From: Lachnospiraceae bacterium
GTDB taxonomy: Bacteria > Bacillota > Clostridia > Lachnospirales > Lachnospiraceae
Assembly: GCA_017500935.1 (NCBI GenBank)
Contig: JAFVXW010000048.1
Span: 1 to 64,000, forward strand
Length of the DNA: 64,000 bases
Direction of reading: 5' to 3'
In this document: one piece after another, positions 61,722 through 64,000 of the stretch
How the letters are laid out: each line of letters starts with the position of its first letter
Numbering within the stretch: position 1 is the first letter of the stretch
Notes under the pieces: model-generated
What the model was told of the DNA's origin: nothing
The model's input: only the letters and a program-made list of their open reading frames with translations
Database searches by the model: none
Position numbers and translations under genes: made by a program

Positions 61722-62813
61722 ATGCAGAATATAAAAAAAGAACGTATGGCATTGGAACAGAATGCACCCCACACAGTCGGGGAACAGAGCATTCGGCTTC
61801 CGGTGCCTATTTTTTTGCGAAACAGTGCGTCTGTGGTGGGAACAAAGGAGGCACAGGGACCGCTGGGGGAAATGTTTGATGTAAAAGGCGGCGACGACAT
61901 GTTTGGCGCAAAAACATGGGAAGCGGCAGAAAGTGCGATGCAAAAAAAGGCCCTGCAGCTGGCAGTCAAAAAAGCCGGACTGCAGATGACAGATATCCGG
62001 TATGTGTTTGCAGGAGATCTTTTAGGGCAGAGTATCGCCAGCAGTTTTGGACTGGAACAGTTTGAAAGACCGCATTTTGGTCTTTACGGCGCCTGTTCCA
62101 CAAGTGGACTGTCTTTGATGCTTGCGGCGATGGTCATAGGAGGAGGGTTTGCGGATTGTGCCGCCTGTGTCACCAGCAGTCATTTTGCCAGTGCAGAAAA
62201 GGAATTTCGTTTTCCGCTTGCTTATGGCAATCAGCGTCCCTTATCAGCCTCCTGGACCGTGACGGGAAGCGCAGCTTTTGTACTGACAGGACCGGGTAAA
62301 ATTGATGTGGACGGATCAGAACCCTGTATACATGCCCGGGCGCAGATCACAGCCCTGACACCGGGCAGAATTGTGGATTCCGGGCTCAAAGACTCCATGA
62401 ATATGGGCGGCTGTATGGCTGCAGCGGCAGCCGATACGATTTTTCATCATCTGCAGGATTTTGACAGAAAACCACAGGACTATGACAGGATCATTACAGG
62501 AGATCTGGGAATGGTGGGCAGACAGGCGCTGATCGATCTGTTAAAGCAGAAGGGATATGATATTTCCCAAAATCACATGGACTGCGGTATTGAGATCTTT
62601 GACGGCAAAACACAGGATACCCATGCGGGCGGATCTGGATGCGGATGTGCGGCGGTGGTGCTGTCAGCCTGTATTTTGAAACAGATTGAGGAAAAAAAGT
62701 GGAAGCGGGTTTTGTTTGTTCCCACAGGCGCACTTTTATCAAAAACAAGCTTCAATGAAGGACAGAATGTGCCCGGAATCGCCCATGGAGTGGTTTTGGA
62801 GGGCGTGTATTAA
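61722..62813 (+). CDS. spoVAD: Stage V sporulation protein AD
   Basis: 363 aa, about 20 longer at the N-terminus than usual. Thiolase-like fold with FGLYGACSTSGLSLMLAAMV, VTSSHFASAEKEFRFPLAYG and DCGIEIFDGKTQDTHAGGSG. SpoVAD binds dipicolinic acid and moves it into the spore with SpoVAC and SpoVAE. Here it stands alone: neither spoVAC nor spoVAE flanks it. GGAGGAG site. Supports a spore-forming host. Confidence 0.95.
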   Translation: MQNIKKERMALEQNAPHTVGEQSIRLPVPIFLRNSASVVGTKEAQGPLGEMFDVKGGDDMFGAKTWEAAESAMQKKALQLAVKKAGLQMTDIRYVFAGDLLGQSIASSFGLEQFERPHFGLYGACSTSGLSLMLAAMVIGGGFADCAACVTSSHFASAEKEFRFPLAYGNQRPLSASWTVTGSAAFVLTGPGKIDVDGSEPCIHARAQITALTPGRIVDSGLKDSMNMGGCMAAAAADTIFHHLQDFDRKPQDYDRIITGDLGMVGRQALIDLLKQKGYDISQNHMDCGIEIFDGKTQDTHAGGSGCGCAAVVLSACILKQIEEKKWKRVLFVPTGALLSKTSFNEGQNVPGIAHGVVLEGVY

Positions 62814-62848
62814 GCTTTATATGTATGAAGCTTTATACTTTTTGACTC

Positions 62849-62877
62849 TGTACAAATCCGGTGTGCTGCGCTAGAAT
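62849..62877 (+). promoter_or_regulatory. Promoter of hflX
   Basis: TGTACA (62849-62854), a 17-base spacer and TAGAAT (62872-62877), followed by a CGGGA...TCCCG hairpin before the ribosome site. Confidence 0.5.
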
Positions 62878-62922
62878 AATAACAGTCCGTTCGGGAAAAA
62901 AGTCCCGGAGAAAGGAGGCGTC

Positions 62923-64000
62923 ATGCCCAAAGCAATACTGGTAGGAGTCAATTTAAATGACGATCCTGATTTTGAACATTCCATGGAGGAACTGGAAAGT
63001 CTTGCGCAGGCCTGCGAGATTGAGGTGATCGCAAGTGTAACCCAGAATCTTCCGTCTGTGAATACTGCATTTTATATCGGAACAGGTAAGGTGAAGGAGG
63101 TGCGCGATCTGGCATCCATGGTGATGGCAGACTGCGTGATCTTTGACAATTCCCTGACACCCTCTCAGCAGCGCAATCTGCAGAATGAACTGGAGATCAT
63201 GGTGTGGGACCGTACCAATCTGATCCTGCAGATTTTTGAGAGCAGAGCGCGCACCAAGGAGGCAAAGCTTCAGGTAGAAAGCGCGAATCTGCAGTATATG
63301 CTGCCCCGTCTTGTGGGTATGCGTGAAGCGCTGTCCAGACAGGGCGGCGGTGCCGGTGCAGGAGGCGGTGCAGGCGCAGGCGGCGGTTTTTCCAACAAGG
63401 GTGCCGGCGAAACAAAGCTTGAGCTGGACCGCAGAAAGATCGAAAAGCGCATCAGTGACCTGCGCCGGGAGCTGGATGCCATTGAGCTGGATCGCCAGAC
63501 CCAGAGAAAGCGCAGAAAAGAAAGTGATCTGCCCTCAGTAGCGCTGGTAGGATATACCAACGCGGGTAAATCCACGCTTTTAAATAAGATGCTGGATACC
63601 TATATGGGAGATGATGAGAAGAAGGTTATGGAAAAGGATATGCTTTTTGCAACCCTGGATACCACCGTCAGAAGAATCTCCCCCGGAGACAACAGAGATT
63701 TTCTGCTGTCGGATACCGTTGGATTTATCGATAAGCTTCCGCATACACTGGTAAAAGCATTCCGTTCCACTCTGGCAGAAGCCTGTGAAGCAGATCTTTT
63801 GCTGCAGGTGGTGGATTTTTCAGATATCCATCACAGAGAACAGATGCGGGTGACGGAAGAGACACTGCGCGAGCTTGGCGCGGAAAAAATCCCCTGCATT
63901 TATGTGATGAACAAGGCAGATCTGGCGATGGAGGATACACAGCTTCCCAAGGTGGTCGGAGACCGTATCTATATGTCTGCCAAACATGGAACCGGTCTGG
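62923..64000 (+). CDS. hflX: Ribosome-associated GTPase HflX (partial, runs off the right edge)
   Basis: 359 residues visible from ATG 62923 (AAAGGAGG site). The N-terminal domain has FYIGTGKVKEVRDL and VIFDNSLTPSQQRNLQNEL. A Gly/Ala-only linker (GGGAGAGGGAGAGGGF) precedes GAGETKLELDRR. GTPase motifs are GYTNAGKST, DTVGFI and NKAD. HflX splits stalled or heat-damaged ribosomes. The C-terminus is outside the window. Confidence 0.96.
   Translation, partial: MPKAILVGVNLNDDPDFEHSMEELESLAQACEIEVIASVTQNLPSVNTAFYIGTGKVKEVRDLASMVMADCVIFDNSLTPSQQRNLQNELEIMVWDRTNLILQIFESRARTKEAKLQVESANLQYMLPRLVGMREALSRQGGGAGAGGGAGAGGGFSNKGAGETKLELDRRKIEKRISDLRRELDAIELDRQTQRKRRKESDLPSVALVGYTNAGKSTLLNKMLDTYMGDDEKKVMEKDMLFATLDTTVRRISPGDNRDFLLSDTVGFIDKLPHTLVKAFRSTLAEACEADLLLQVVDFSDIHHREQMRVTEETLRELGAEKIPCIYVMNKADLAMEDTQLPKVVGDRIYMSAKHGTGL

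Overview
The window looks like chromosomal DNA of a low-to-middle GC, spore-forming member of the Clostridia, most likely a gut Lachnospiraceae-type organism. The reasons are a PolC-type DNA polymerase III, SpoVAD, the gene order rimP-nusA-ylxR-ylxQ-infB-rbfA-nrnA-truB-ribF, the order pyrH-frr-uppS-cdsA-dxr-rseP-ispG-polC, strong AGGAGG ribosome sites, and cobalamin-dependent diol dehydratase genes. I cannot name the genus from sequence alone.

Layout. (1) 1-8.6 kb is an AT-rich accessory island, clearly different in composition from the rest. It starts inside an IS3-type transposase gene (minus strand). Next come a nitrilase-fold gene and a two-gene operon (winged-helix protein plus an unrecognised helical protein). 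After these is a four-gene operon that looks like an ABC three-component (ABC-3C) conflict system: a 73-aa protein, a nuclease-like effector, a winged-helix middle component and an ABC ATPase with a zinc-hook CxxC. The island ends in non-coding DNA with TACCAAC repeats and a 31-bp perfect inverted repeat. (2) 8.7-31.8 kb is a carbohydrate and cobalamin catabolic region. It holds two Gfo/Idh/MocA dehydrogenases on the minus strand and, divergently, pduCDE-pduG-pduH-pduO-type genes followed directly by a GH1 beta-glucosidase. A HyuA-like protein, an AraC regulator divergent from a NahK-like sugar kinase, two SGNH esterases, a UroD/MtaA-like methyltransferase, YitT, a ThuA-like protein, a GH106-like protein and an unrecognised 652-aa protein follow. 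No sugar transporter is visible. (3) 31.8-45.4 kb is core: pyrH, frr, uppS, cdsA, dxr, rseP, a PP2C phosphatase/Ser-Thr kinase pair, ispG, polC and tRNA-Glu(CTC). (4) 45.7-64 kb is the translation-factor operon, a Na/Pi transporter, an NlpC/P60 hydrolase, rpsO, pnp, a LytTR regulator, spoVAD and the start of hflX.

How parts may work together. In the catabolic region, glycosidases and esterases would open acylated glycosides. A released diol (glycerol or 1,2-propanediol) could enter the B12-dependent dehydratase, and the Gfo/Idh/MocA plus ThuA pair hints at oxidative 3-keto-glycoside chemistry. These links are inference from co-location. The best candidates for a poorly described system are the nitrilase-like gene with the two-gene operon beside it (785-3961), and the ABC-3C operon (4368-8117), which sit side by side in the island.
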